In this document: positions 26,501-40,485 of the stretch, piece after piece
Position numbering within the stretch: position 1 is the first letter of the stretch
How the letters are laid out: each line of letters opens with the position of its first letter
NCBI RefSeq assembly: GCF_037038585.1
Contig: NC_092520.1
Location: forward strand, 60,974,501 to 61,038,500
Direction: 5' to 3'
DNA: 64,000 nt
Source of the DNA: Patagioenas fasciata
Taxonomy: Eukaryota; Chordata; Aves; Columbiformes; Columbidae
Position numbers and translations under genes: made by a program
Notes under the pieces: generated by a model
What the model was told of the DNA's origin: nothing
Seen by the model: only the letters and a program-made list of their open reading frames with translations
Database searches by the model: none

Positions 26501-27153
26501 TGGATCATTCTGGAATAGTCTTTCAAGAAGAACAGAATATAAGAGGAACCAAACTATTTTATCAATCAATGCATAGACCTATATTAGGAATATCTTTTAA
26601 AATTAAAATACTCACAGAATGTGACAAGACTCAAGAACAGACCAAAGGAGCAGTTCTTCACAGGTAAACAACTGATTCTCAAAATTCTTCACTAGTGAAA
26701 GACCTTTCCTTAGACATTTACCTTCCAAGAGCTGCTGCACAGTTTTGAATGCAATGCCTTAGATTCTTCATTTATTTGACATAATAATGCAGGTGAACAA
26801 AGGTGAATATACTAAAAGCTGGACTTGCCTTTTTGTTTCTGAATATTGCATGACAGAGACCCTATTTTCTCTGACTACTGCATGACACAGAGCAACAAAA
26901 ATCCTTCACCAAATTATTAAGCGTAAAAAACCAGCAGAACAAATTTTGTCTAGTGATTTTGTTTTGTAAAGTTAATGACTGCGGCAAGCTGTAGAATAAA
27001 TGTGCATTACTAAATCTGGACTCACATCCTAGCACCTCTGACAAATCTTTATGATGAGGAATACCTTCAGGCACTCAGAACTAATGGAAGGAACATTATC
27101 CACACTCTCCTCCATATTTAGACTTACAAAAACAGGTGAAATTAGCATTTCTA

Positions 27154-27387
<234 letters not shown>

Positions 27388-28289
27388 TTAGAAGAACATA
27401 CTGTCCTGCACACCTGTATTAACACTGCTTCTGGAAGCAAATTTTGAGCGAATATCACCTGGGTAGAACATACTCTTTTGACTATCTTCCCACTTCAGAA
27501 ATGAAAACTCCAATCAAGTCATTAAAAAGCAACAGGTAGTCAGGACTAGGCTTGTACTATTATTTTATATTCGTTTGTGAAGAGGTATGTCTCTTAAATT
27601 CACCTTTTTATTAGACATATGCACACATGCCACATACCCCTGCCCCCATACCTTATTATATACAAACTAAGAACATAACCTTATTTGAAGCTGGTCTGGG
27701 GAAAATCTTATAAAACTAAGTACAAGAAGGAGTTTAAGACCCGGATCAGGGCAGCTCTGCTCTTTATATAATCTAGAGCTAAGCTATCAGGTTGCAATAG
27801 ATGGTGCTGCTTCCCTTCAAATAAAACCTTATCCAGTCCACAGCATTAAAACACACATTAGTGTTCCTGAACACCAACAGCTGTAGACTAGGGGATAAAT
27901 CTGCAACAGTGAGGACCAACGTCTATGTTTAGGAGCTAAAAGGAACACATTAAGATGCTGTCATCTGATGCTGTGTAGCTGTAGTTGCAGGGCTTGTGAT
28001 TATTACAATTATTACCATCATTTAAACAGAAAAGCCAAATAAGCATGTTGATTTTAGTTTCTTTTGCTATTTTCTTCTGAGCAATGGTCTTTGTCATAAG
28101 AATTAAACTAGCCATTTGTATCTAGAAATGTTTCACATGTGATCATACAAAAATAGATTGGATGCCAGGCTATGAAGATGTTGAAAAGCCTGTTTGACTG
28201 AGTACAGAGAAATTTGCACATTTCCCATTTTATTTTCCACTTATCTGTTTTGAAGTACATTACTTGCTCACTAGATACTTGTTGTCTAG

Positions 28290-28305
28290 GTTGTTATATA
28301 ACAAC
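28290..28305. repeat. 16-bp perfect palindrome
   Basis: GTTGTTATATAACAAC reads the same on both strands. It lies in AT-rich DNA with no other distinguishing context. Confidence 0.95.
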
Positions 28306-31300
28306 ATTTTCCTTTTTGTATTCGTTCAGAATATTTGAAAACCTTAGTAACTACCTTTCCTTTATCACAGGCTGAAAATCAATAGAGTCAGCTGTTTATT
28401 TTCCTTCTTCCTAGACCTGTTTCTAACAAAAAAAAAAAGAAACTTAGAATAAATTTTTAAACACTGGAAAGTCAGAAGCTGACATCTGAAAGAAGAAACC
28501 TAGCTGAGGTTTGTTTTGATGTCAGCATGCTTCATCCCATCCGTTATAATTTTATTAGTGTCAATAGCAGCTTAAATTGTACAATTAATTTTGGTGTATT
28601 AGTCCCAAAACTAAAAAACTTCCATCTTAGTTTGTTTGCAATGTTGGCAGGTACGGGTAAGGTTTCTGGGCGATAACATGAGGACTTTATCACTAATATA
28701 TCATTTGTGATTATCTCTTTGTAGTAGCCTTTGCCTACTTCATTCTGTAGAACATGATTATTTTTTTTCATTACAAATTCAATTTTAATTGCTTATAAAT
28801 GTTTTTTATCCACAGTAAATGATTAATCAGAAGGAAGACTAGGTAATGTGTGTACTTTTTGTTCTTAAATAAACTACTAAACAGCAAGCGGTTTTCCCAC
28901 TGTGACTATATCCCCTACCATATTTTTAATGCTTCAGTTGCTGTATTGATACTTGCAACAATAAAAGAAATAAAGTAATTATTTTTCTATTTTTAATTAG
29001 TCAGTGATCATAGCCTCTTGTTTGGAGACAGGAACACTGGGCCTGATAACAGATAAATATTCACAAATGTTACTTCCTGTTCACTCACACTGTAGACCTG
29101 TTTAGTATGAACCCACATGTTCTTTTCATAGAATAAATCTAAGAGTAGTAAGTTGGTTTATGAATCATATTTGAAAGTGTACCTCAGTTTATAGGAAGTG
29201 TATTGAACAGCTTACCATACATGGTAACAAGAAAATGAGCAAACCCATATATCTACTTTAGCAGGGCTGGAAATAAATGTTTATTCAAGAGCAGAAGTAA
29301 ATAATGTAATCATAGGCTTCTGTGAACATTCTCATGTATCCAGTCTCAGTTTGTACACATCATCTCCCTGCTTTGATTCACAACTCCTTAGCTTTGATTC
29401 AAAATGGCATTTAAACTCTTGTCCATATTTTTAAAGAATACACCTGTTCCAGAGATCTATTTCTCAAACAAATGCCTCCCTTTCTGTAGCCTTTTTACTA
29501 CAGCCTTTTTTAACCTTGTCTGCAATCTACATTGAGATTCTTAATATGCTGGTCCCATTTTGCTGTTTTGACCAGTGAGGCTGCATGGAAAGATTTTGAG
29601 AGTTCTGTCTGGATATGTACTTAGGTCATATCCCACTTCAGGGTGAGTTGCTGATACCTATCACCCTTCTTACCCCCATGCTCGGATTTCTTCAAAAGAA
29701 TCTTCAGGTTTCTAGGACAAGATAGCTCGGCAAAACAGTCTAAGATGTCCAAGAAGTAGTAGATAAAATCCTCACGGCATGCTGAAAACTAGCCTAGAAT
29801 ATAAGAGATTATAATCTTCAGCCTTTCCCACAAACGTCCTTCATTTTTCCAGGTCATTTTCAGGCCTGAGAACTGGCATGAAAGAATCTGAGTATCTGGA
29901 GGAGTGAACATCATGGAAAAGCACCGATTTAGCACTTTAACAATTTTTCTCTTTTTTAAAGGACATCGACGACTAAACCAAACATTTATAATCACAATAA
30001 ATGCTCCTCTTAAAAAATAATGCATATAAACCACTTCAAATTACTAGTTACACTCTATTAATATTTCCCTGTGTCAATTTCATTGTCTCAATGAAAAAGA
30101 TGGAAGGTGGATTTGATGAGAAGACCATGTCTTAAGTATCCAGAGGTAGGGAAAACCCTCTAGATTCCATGAAGTAAAGTTTTCTAGAGAAAAATTCTTG
30201 CTTCTTGAAAACATGAACCTTCTCAAGTTTCATGGCAATAAAACAAATGCCTTGGGCTACATTTCAAGGAAAGCAAAGAGGGGATGTGACAGCAGTAGAT
30301 GGGGCTTTCGCTTTATTGTAATCTTAATTAAAGAAAACAAAACTAAAACTAACTCCCAACATGAACTGAACTAGTTACGAGTCATAAGCCGTAAGATCAG
30401 GAAAGATATACAAAATATATAAAAAATATAAGAATACACAACTATCAACAGCTTTTGAAGACATAAGGAAATCCATTGATTTTTTCTTTTTAATCAGAAC
30501 TTAGAAGATAAAAGTATCATTTTTATTAATAGATACCTTGTGAATTTAAATCAAGCCACCAAAAACAACACTAATGCACAACATAGATTATATATTTCTT
30601 AACTTTACAATTTCTGCTACATATTATGAGCTTTTATATATGTTTCACCCATATAATGCATAAAAATAATTAAAATGGGCTTGTGTTTTCAGCTGGTATG
30701 GGAGATGATTAGAACATTCAAAAAATCTTAGTTGTTAATAGAAATATGTCAGATTGATCTCAAAAAATGGAAAAAAAAAAACCAACCATGTTTTCCAGAT
30801 ATTTTTGTTTTGTTTTGTTGTTGTTTGTTTGTTTTTCCCAGGGGAAAGAACTCAGGTATATTGGATTATTGATGCAATATGGCAACAACATACCTACAGT
30901 AAATCACTATATATAAATAAATATATCTGGGGTTTTTTTGCCATCAACAGAACTTTAGGCACTCTGTATTTGAAAGAGAGAGAATCCTGGCTATTAGACA
31001 AGACACTATGCTGGAAAGATAATATCACATAAGAATAAAATCACCTTTCATATACAGAAACATAACTACAAAATCTCAGAATGGTTTAGTGGTAATTTTG
31101 CTCACCTAAATAAATTAAAACTACACTGCCTTGTACCTGTAGGAAAAACAAATAAAAATTACACTTTCAAAAAAAGTGAACCAATCAATGCTGCCTTTAA
31201 TACTTATATTCATACGCATGAGTGCCTAGCTAGAATGATCATCATAAAAATATTCTTGGTATTTGAAAACTTATTAATAATATAATTATAAAAGTATTAA

Positions 31301-32311
31301 AAATTAGGTGGATAAATACATTAATTGACATTCATTTTACTTATACTGTACAAGATTTGACCCAATGTCTGGAAGCAGAAAAAATATTTCATTACTTCAG
31401 TGACCAGGAATCCAACACAAATAACCTGCTTCAGTGACTCAAGGAATGAACACTTCACAAAGAAACCAGACACTAAACTGCATTTGCATGTAAAATCATT
31501 ACAGACAATAAATGGATTCAGAACTAAAGGGAAGAAAGTGAGGGTGGTGTGTGGAGAATTTTAAGAAACTGAAACAGCACAGTGTGTACTTTTTCTTTCA
31601 GGAAGAACACTTATTTTTGTCTCTGTGGGGAACAGCAGTCCAGATATTGTCTCTTTTTAGGATATTCTGTGGCTTATATCACACATGAGGTTAGACAGCA
31701 TCTCAGAGTTCTTCTTTCTGGTCTTGAAAGGCAATCAGACAGACCTATTAGGTACTACAGCTGCAATATTTGCCTGGAGAGGGGGCAATATCTGCTTCCC
31801 ATGATGTGTACAGTATCACCAGGTAGAACAATGGCTTGGCTGACCACATCCCTGGTCATTACACTTGCTGACTTGCAACTGGCTGCACAACGGCACAAAA
31901 TTAGTTTTCATTGTATGAGCAGTATTTACTAAGACTGCAAAAATGATGGGAAGATAAAGTTGTATTTACTATGCATATATGCTCACAGTTTTTCTCCCTC
32001 TCACTCTCATTCTTGCTCACCCATACATGCACAATACATGTGATTATAAATCACCTAATTCTTGCCAAAACAGATTCAGTACAAAGCCTGAATCATCTGA
32101 GCCACACTACATGAGATGTGTCAGTAGAGTAGAATGGAAAAGCTCAATCAGTTTCATTCTCTGTGGCTGCCAATTCTTCATAGTTTTCAAGAGATGAATT
32201 CAGCTCTATTCTGTCCCTTCCTCCATTATTCCTGACTGCCATTCCCATCACAGTTCTTAATGAACAGTGTGAAATTTCCAAGAAATACTTTTTATAGCTA
32301 TTCTCCATTAA

Positions 32312-32348
32312 AGTGACTTTTTTTTTTTTTCACTCAAAAAAAGTTACT
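32312..32348. repeat. T13/A7-based imperfect hairpin
   Basis: AGTGAC followed by T13 (32318-32330) faces A7 followed by GTTACT (to 32348). The stem has one G:T-type mismatch in 13 positions and a short loop. A slippage origin is likely. Confidence 0.7.
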
Positions 32349-34701
32349 AGCTGAGTTGTCAAAATAATAATACAGAAGGGAACCTCAAAATAATCCAATA
32401 GCTCTTACTGTGTAGTTGTGGAGGAAAATAAAGTAGGAAGACAGAAGTCACAACAGAAACTCTCTCTTAAAATCGTAAATCTTCTGAATGAAACTAAATT
32501 TTAACTGCATTGCACCAATGCTTTATAGTATGAAAATGAAGTCTTCAAAAAGAGAACAACTTAATAATTTCATCTACCAGTCAAAAAGGACGAGACCTCT
32601 CATGACTCTGTTCACTATATTTTCAACCGCATCAGGAAATTGTACCTTATTGGAATAAAGGAATCAACAATATTGCCTTGAGAAAGTGTAATATGATTCC
32701 AGCTCAACTTCTCCAGGAGCTTGTGAGTATTTTAAGCTAAATTTGCAGTCTTTCTGTATACTAAGGAGTACCTCAGGCTGTGATCGACTAATCAATGGAT
32801 TTTCCGAGAATATCCGTGGAATAATTTGTTACAGCATTAATAAAAAAAAAAAAAAATAGTCCAGATTGCAGAATAGTGCTGAGGTCTTCAAGTTTTGATG
32901 TGTTATACCCCAGTGGTCTCTAGTCCATGCTGACTCATTGACAACAACAGTGGATAAGCTATGTATGGAGAGCAAAATCCTTCTTTTCCTGTCAGCCTCA
33001 ATTTTAGCATATGATTTTCTGTTGCCAAAAGGTAACCTTAAGGATTCTCGTATGCAAAATACTGGCTCTATGCAATAGGTGACATCTATTTCACATGTCT
33101 AATCTCTGTTTGATTCATGGAGTTATGAATGTATGAACTATTTAAAGGCATTATATGTGCATTTAAAGTTAGAGCATATGTTTAAATCCCATGTTTTCAT
33201 TTTTTTTGAGCCTGGGTGAATTGTTATCTCTGTCTGGTATTCTGTGACATTGCCACAATCAAAAATGTTCCGTCTTCTATAGAGTTTCCATCTAAATCTT
33301 TCTCTGATGATTTTTTAAAGTACCTACTTCGGCCTAATGTCCTTTACCTCTTTTTAGTTTGTTTTAGTATCCCACAACCTGAAAGGGTAGGGTCATCAGG
33401 TATATTAGGAAGTTAAAAATACAGTAGTTCTCCACATGAGCTGAGATGTCAACAACAGAGTTGGAGAAAAGCTACTGGTGAAGGTTGGAAAACCTTTTAA
33501 GTCTTAGCTTAATCAAATAAATTTATCCACTCATCTACTCAGAACTGTGCCTAAACATTGGCCAGACAAAGATGAATATATTCAAGAACATACACAGGAA
33601 ATAAGGGGACAAGATCTTAATGTAATTATAGGTTTCATATCAGCAATGAGGGACCTCAGAAGAGCATGTCTAGCTCTTCCTGTGGTAAAGCTTTGCCATA
33701 AAATTCACTTTAAATCTTACGTATGCTTCACAGCAGAGAAGTAATAGCTACTGTCATCTGCCAGCTAACACACTGCCTGTGCAGTACATTCTCTAAAAGG
33801 CTTTTTATATTTGGATCACCAGGGTATTATGTGTTGGTTTGAGTGACAGTGCATCTTGTTCGAGAAACACTTGGGTCAATCTCAGTGCCTGCTTTGTGCA
33901 TCAGGACCTGAAATATCATGTTGTACAAGCAGAGATGTCTTTTAGATAGCTTACAAGTGTATTTTATATAGACTACACAACCAAAACATAGACAGCTAAC
34001 TGGTACAAGATCTGATTAAATCTGACAAAGGTAGTGTTACAAATGTGAACTCCCCCAGGAACTTCGTCAGTTTTGAGCAGTAAGGGCTCTCTGACTTCAG
34101 GAAAACTGTATTTTGCATGAGTACTATGGAATAAAAATCAGCTCTTACAGAGAACCTTCTGTCCATGAGAGTTGCAGGACTACTGGTGGTGTTTCTCTTC
34201 TGCCAGCCATTGTTCCCACTACTGTTCTGAGACTATGGTCAGGTTCAGGGTAGGTCTGGCTAAGCACACAATCATGCAGCAATAGTGACCAGATAGGAGG
34301 GATCAATCCTCCATAATGTATATTTACCAACGAGAGACAGAGGTACCATGAGGGCAATAAATGTTCCTCATTACATGCAGGAGAAAGCACATAACAAGGG
34401 AGTTTCAAATATGTGAGTTACTGAAAATAAGATATTTCACAGGAATAGGCTTTCGATGGACAAAAGTTTTTTGTTGTTGCTTTCTTTTGTTGGATTTGTT
34501 TCTAAGTTATCATTTTCATTTTATTTCAACACTATCAAAATAAAACAATTTTGACCAGGGAAATATTTTTATTTGTACAGTCAAGCACTGCTCATAAAAA
34601 CATTCATTTAAATACACATCACTTTTGCATTAATATTGACTTAAAGCTATTCTGCTTTGTGGAGAAGTTACTTTGCACATGCACATACACCCACTCCCAC
34701 C

Positions 34702-34720
34702 TTTTTTTTTTTTTTTTTTT
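34702..34720. repeat. T19 homopolymer
   Basis: Nineteen T between CCACTCCCAC and ACCCCCGGGC, so unusually it is flanked on both sides by C-rich sequence. Confidence 0.9.
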
Positions 34721-36911
34721 ACCCCCGGGCCTTTCTAATCTCAGTTTTGATTCTTTAAAAATCTGACCCAGAATGAACACAAATTTATAATCTGAGCTCC
34801 CTGTAGAACAGACATTATGCTATTTTCCAGTTATTCCATTCTGCATGCATTTTTAAAATTCCTTGTGTTAAAAGACTGCACCAGGAAATTAGAATGTCTG
34901 TTTCATATTATGAAAACTTATGCCTGAAATTTACAGTAATTTGGGAACAAACACATCAGTCTGGTGGTTATTTTAAACTTTGATTTTATTTATATTTTAT
35001 TAAAATGAATGCTTTCTGTATCTGTGTGGATAGAATATAATAAGATAAATACTTTAATATTTATCCAGATCTTAATGCCAGTGAATACAAACTATTGTAT
35101 TAAGAGACAAAAACTTGTAGTGTTTCCTAAATGATGGCATATTAAATAGGTGAACTTGTTTCTTTCCCTTTTTTCCTTATTCTACGAATAATTTCATTTG
35201 AAAGATACACATGCTTTTTTATTTGAAGACAGAGGAGAAGTAAACCAAAGTTGAAATTTATTTGCCAGAACATTTTTGATCTTCAGCTCATATATTTCGT
35301 AACAAGATTTCTTTTCACCAAATACAAATGACAAGAATGAGGACTGCTCTGCTCACATCTTTGTTGTTTAAATTGGAAAAGAAAATCAGAAAGATGCAAA
35401 TATGCCAGCTCTTAATATAAATATGTTTCTTTGATTATGGAGAAATTACTGCAGAGGAGGTGGCATCAGTGTCTCACTGTCACTTTAGTAATCTCAAATA
35501 GAAATCAGACACAGATATAGAAGACATTTATAATGTTCCTATCTGCCAAAATATATTAAGCTTCTGCAAGGACCAGATGTTGTGCAAAAACCAGATCCAC
35601 CAGTCCTATCTTTCTGGTGATTAGCGAACCAATCAACTGCGGTCATCATGATGATTACTTCAATCTTCTTTTATAATAACCTAAAACCTGAACATATAAT
35701 CTGTATTAGAATTTAGTCCTAGCTCTTACTTAATATTGCAAAGAAACTTTCTTTTGAAGATCATAAACATCCCTTTGGGTGAGCTTAAGGGAAATTGAAA
35801 ATTAAATAACTCATTGAAGAAATAAGTAGTCTGGTAAAAAGTAAAAAAGGGGCACTAGCTTTTGATTTTGTGAGCTTAATAGTACTCCATCTAATCAGGT
35901 ACGGAATTAAAAGGCTTGAATGACTGAAATAAAACAAATGAATAACCCTTAAAGTGTCTGATCACCTTCCCTGAAAGATCTTGGGACCACTGACTTCAAG
36001 TCAATTCGCAATGGGCAGGGACTCGTTTTGAAGTTTTCCAATCTGTTCTAAAAATACATTTGCATTCATGAGCCAAGCAACCTGTCAAGGCTGAAACGTC
36101 TTTGTGTTCAACTCTACTCTCCATCACCTTTAAAGTGATGGCAGTCTATCTAAATCAGAACATGACATTACTCAGAAGTTTGTTACTGCTGACTACCAGT
36201 GTATTCAGGAGGCCAGGACGGTGTTTCTTTCTATATTTGCTGCTTCCTCAAATTAAGGAACTGATTTGGAATTAAAATATCTTTAAGCAGACGATCTATT
36301 CAGCTTCAATGTTCAGTTTTTGTCTTTGTCATGCAGACCAAAAAGTACTCTGTCTAAATCCAAACAAGCATCTGAAAATTCAGTAAATGATATGACAAAA
36401 GCTAAAGATAAGGAGCCAATGAATCCAGGAGAAATAAGAAAACTAAAACACCAGATATAAGACAAATGCTTCAGAACCTGAAATATATTCAAAAAACAGA
36501 AAAACCCTCCAGAACTCATAATAATGGAAGGAGCCTGTGGTAGTGTAGATTCTATTAATGATATCATATGTATTACTGATGTAAGTTTACTTTAATCATG
36601 GTAACTTGAAACTGATTAAAGGGACATTATTGTATTGTAAACTATCTAGAGACAGAGCAGACTGGTCTCACTCTTTTCTCCAGACATTTTTGGATGCAGT
36701 CACAGGACCAGAGATGCTGTTGCACTATTCTACATTACTACACTCAATGTCCTCAAGTTGAGCTACCTCTTGCCCTTACATTTTATGTACAGATTGATAG
36801 AAAGACCTCAGAGTCTTTGAATTGAAGGGAGACATCCAGATATCCAAAGAGGGCGAGGCCTGAGCTTAAAAGTAGCTTCCAAGGAAAGGAAAGAGGACCC
36901 CATTCTCACAG

Positions 36912-36970
36912 GTTTTTGTTTGTTTGTTTGATTGATTGACTGTTTGTTTGTTTGTTTGTTTGTTTGTTTT
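36912..36970. repeat. (GTTT)n microsatellite
   Basis: Tetranucleotide GTTT array, interrupted in the middle by ATTGATTGACTG, then six more GTTT units. On the minus strand this is an (AAAC)n run. It would sit at the 3' end of any minus-strand insertion occupying the block that follows (36971-37500), as an A-rich tail would. That link is only inference. Confidence 0.9.
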
Positions 36971-37052
36971 CCTCATACATCTCTGGTTTGAGGCCACACA
37001 GGTGCATCAAAAGCTGGCTTGAGCCCAAGCAGCCAAACCTTGCCTGGATGGA

Positions 37053-37078
37053 GATATATATGACGGGATATATATGAC
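37053..37078. repeat. 12-bp direct repeat
   Basis: GATATATATGAC occurs at 37053-37064 and again at 37067-37078 with two bases between. It is a small tandem duplication at the left edge of the unrecognised block. Confidence 0.9.
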
Positions 37079-37495
37079 ATTGCAATCAGAGCCATGAGAG
37101 CTTGTGGTCATACATTCAACAAATCATGTTTTCTGGGAGAGCACAATAAGGTCTCTGGAGAGTTCACCAATAAGTGCAACCAAGAGCAGGTGGCCCAAGT
37201 GTGGAACTTCTCCGGTCTGGTGTGGCTCTACAAGGGACTATAAATTTGCCACAGCAGAATGAAGCTCGTTATCACAAGAGATTACAGAGCAACAGGACAA
37301 CATACCTTTTGCCATGTCACCTGCCAGTCTAGTGGTCAGCAGCATAGAGACTACAACACAATCTTCTCACCACTGATTTCCCGGAAGAGTTTGAAGCATC
37401 AAGTATCTATTTAAGGATGTGTGCAAACTGCAGTGAGGCCCACAGTGACAGCTCATGTCTATAAGCTCAGTATTAAGATCTCTTACATCATATAA
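37065..37495 (+). pseudogene. Candidate decayed coding block, unknown origin
   Basis: One plus-strand frame covers about 143 codons with only two internal stops (TAA at 37241-37243 and 37412-37414) before a third at 37493-37495. This is fewer than the surrounding AT-rich DNA usually gives. It is less AT-rich than its neighbours. The translated text includes GEFTNKCNQEQVAQVWNF and MKLVITRDYRATGQHTFCHV. I do not recognise a family. There is no initiator context and no splice-site pair I would trust. It could be a processed-gene remnant, an old transposon fragment (on either strand) or chance. Confidence 0.2.
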
Positions 37496-40467
37496 TACAG
37501 TATTCATGAGACTTCAAGTTTTTAATCACTTTAGGAGGCCTGTGTGACTTTTTTTGTTTGTTTTAGTTTTCTGTTTCTCTGTATAATGTTACCATAATAT
37601 AGTTTCAGAAATCTCTTGAAAGCTAGTCTCACCAACATACAAACCCCATGACATCTCTGAAGTTTATACTTCATCAGCAGGCTCATAGATCATTGGCTGT
37701 ATTTGAAGTTTTCTTTTTATATATTAACCCTCCCACTACTGGGTTTACCTTGAAGAGAATTTGAGGTATACTTTTGATCCTTTCTACTAAATTTACTGCT
37801 GTATAAAAATAAGTAAAATAAATTCAAGATATATAGGACTCTCTTCAGATATTGAATCACTACAGTTATATACTATGCCATACATGTAGACAGAGATGGC
37901 TGATTCAGTTGATCACAAAATTAAGTCTCTGTCAGGTAAACTCTCCCCCATTAAGAGCAATTTTGGAAGCAGAGATTATTCCCAGATATTCTTGCTGACA
38001 TTCAGAGGCTAAGTGGAATGTTTCAAGCACTATTAACACTAGAAATGCTTATTCAAATACCTAGATTTATCAGGTTTTGCCACCTAAAATACTTCTTTTA
38101 TATATTCTGAACTTGTAATGGCTCTTTACCACTTTAAGCCACTTAATCTTGATAATTGGTCAATTCAAAGAAACAAATAGAAAGATGAAATATTGAAGTG
38201 CAGTTCCATTGAAGACAAGATAGATTTATGACTTTGGTCTAATTTTGTATTCTGGACCAGGAGTCATGTCCTATACAGGGTGGAAGAAGGGCTCCATGGG
38301 GCTCTCCGCAGAAGAGTATGATATAGGCATCACTTTGAGAAAGCTTCAATCTCAGGACATAAGATTTGAGACTTGGTAGTAGAAAATAAGCCTCAAGAGC
38401 TTTTGGGTGATGGGGTTAGTGCACATTTATGAGCTACTACTAGTGATGTCTGCAGTCTTGAAGAGCTCATAGACTGCCGGGTCATTCACTGATTTTGCAA
38501 CAGTGAGGCTGCAATCAAATAGTGGGTGCAGGGCTCAAAGCTGCTAAGCAAGCATGCAAATAAAAACATTAACTTTCGGTATCTCTGAAACAGAGAATCT
38601 CACTAAACTTTCTGACAGAATTTATAAAAGCTTCTAGTTTGTTTATGTGGGGCACATTTTCTTCACTCAGTTGCCAAGAAGATGTGAATAACACAGTTCT
38701 TTTCATTTCCTCCATATTTCCATTCTTTCTTTTCCCCCTTTCTTATCCTGCATTTCCAAAATGCAAATGCCGGTTTACATTTCCCTATCCTTTTCTGTGT
38801 TATCTGTGGTCTAACTTGCTCTCATGGCTGGATGCCTGACACTTGGAAGGAAAAAACAGGCCTAATTCCTCCAAACCTTGTGGTGCTTCCAGTGTTTCCA
38901 GAGAAGACCCAGGAATGTCTCAGTGATTCCATCCTGAAAGGGCCACTTTTCAGCATTACTATACAATTCTGCAGAAGAAACAGATGATTTTAATAATATA
39001 TAACGTATGCTTTTTGTCTTCAAAGTGCCTAATACTGGGATCAGTTCTGCATACCTAGTCCATGGAAAAAGATTTTGTTTTATGATAGACTCAGGGGCTA
39101 GCTGAGGTAGAAATTACAAGACAGGTCACATTAGGCACCACTTTCAGTTAACATAAAAAAAGCCTTTTCTAGTTGTACGCGACACTACTCTGTGAGTACC
39201 CACACTAGCAGTTATCTCCAGAAATAAAAACAGACCTTGTTTTCCCGTTACCAGACCTCCATCATCTTCAAGAATATCAAATCTAAAATATATGTTTTCA
39301 TGTGAAATATCAAAAAGTTTTCACTTTTTGATGCAGTATCTTCATGAGATATTCAATAAAACACTATATCCTAATGTGCAGTGTTTGCTACAAAATTCTA
39401 CTTCTACTCCTTCGTTGATGGGTATGCAACAATTACATCCAAAAAGATACTGTGTCCTCCACAGTGATATTGTAGAAAAGTGACACACAGATGAAAAAAT
39501 ATGAACTTGTAATGAATGCACTAAATCATACCACATTATTTTTATGGCATTATATGCATTTAACTTTACCATCACAATAGCATGTTTGTCCTCTCCTTCT
39601 TTTCATAAAGGATTGTCTGAGTTATACAAAACTGGTATTCCTGCAAGCTGTTGTAAAAGGAACTTCTTTATCTCTGAACAGAGTGTTGTTTGCTGTCAGG
39701 TTTTCAAATATTTACTTCACTGCAGTTTTTCTTGGATGATGTCATGTGCTACATGGGGTCAAGTCTGAATGCTACTATCTGCTGACACATCTAACAATTT
39801 GCATAGGTCAGTTACATCAGGAAAAATATCAAGATGCAGAGTTTTGTCCTTCAAACTTACTTCCATTTGTTGTTGCTACAGCTTGTTCAGCAAACAGAAG
39901 ACAATGTTGGAAGACTACCAAAGAGCCTGATAGTAAAACACCAAGTCTGCCACCAAAAATTATACAGTCTCTCATTAAGAAAAGTTAAGAACTTAGATGG
40001 GTTGAGAGTAGAAAATCTGCTACTTAATATTTCAGAATGATTCCTGAGTCATCCAGAGACTCTCTGACAAGTAAGACACAAAGATATTTGGAAGCTAATA
40101 AGTTGATTAAAGTAATATTTCAAAGTGAAATAATGAAACAAACTGTAAATGGCCATATGAGGAGGGCTAACCAGCCTGATTTCTGCAAAGGTAAATTCTC
40201 TCTCTAATGAATTACAATTCTTTCAAAGCACACAAGTGAAAATGTGATCCCAGTGAAAATTTATTTAATCCTTCAAAAATCCATTAACAAACACTCTAAA
40301 AAAGGTACTCAACAAATTGAATCATTATTGTTTGAGAGTAGTATACAGTCATGTTTATGAACTAGGTAAGTACAAACAAAAGAAGGAAAAAAACAATCAA
40401 TTTTCATCAGTACAAAAGGTTAAAAGCAAGGTGTCTCAGGTTTTTATATATGATATATTTTGCTTAG

Positions 40468-40485
40468 TAATGCATTAATGCATTA
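40468..40485. repeat. 18-bp perfect palindrome with TAATGCAT units
   Basis: TAATGCATTAATGCATTA is identical on both strands. It holds two overlapping TAATGCAT/ATGCATTA units. TAAT is the homeodomain core and ATGC the POU-specific half-site, so a homeodomain or POU binding site is conceivable. There is no direct evidence of function. Confidence 0.9.

Noticed and set aside
31582-31932. 116-codon plus-strand open frame with a TTTCTTTCAG acceptor near its start
   Set aside because: The acceptor is plausible, but the peptide has no known domain and there is no supporting partner exon. A frame of this length is expected by chance in 64 kb.
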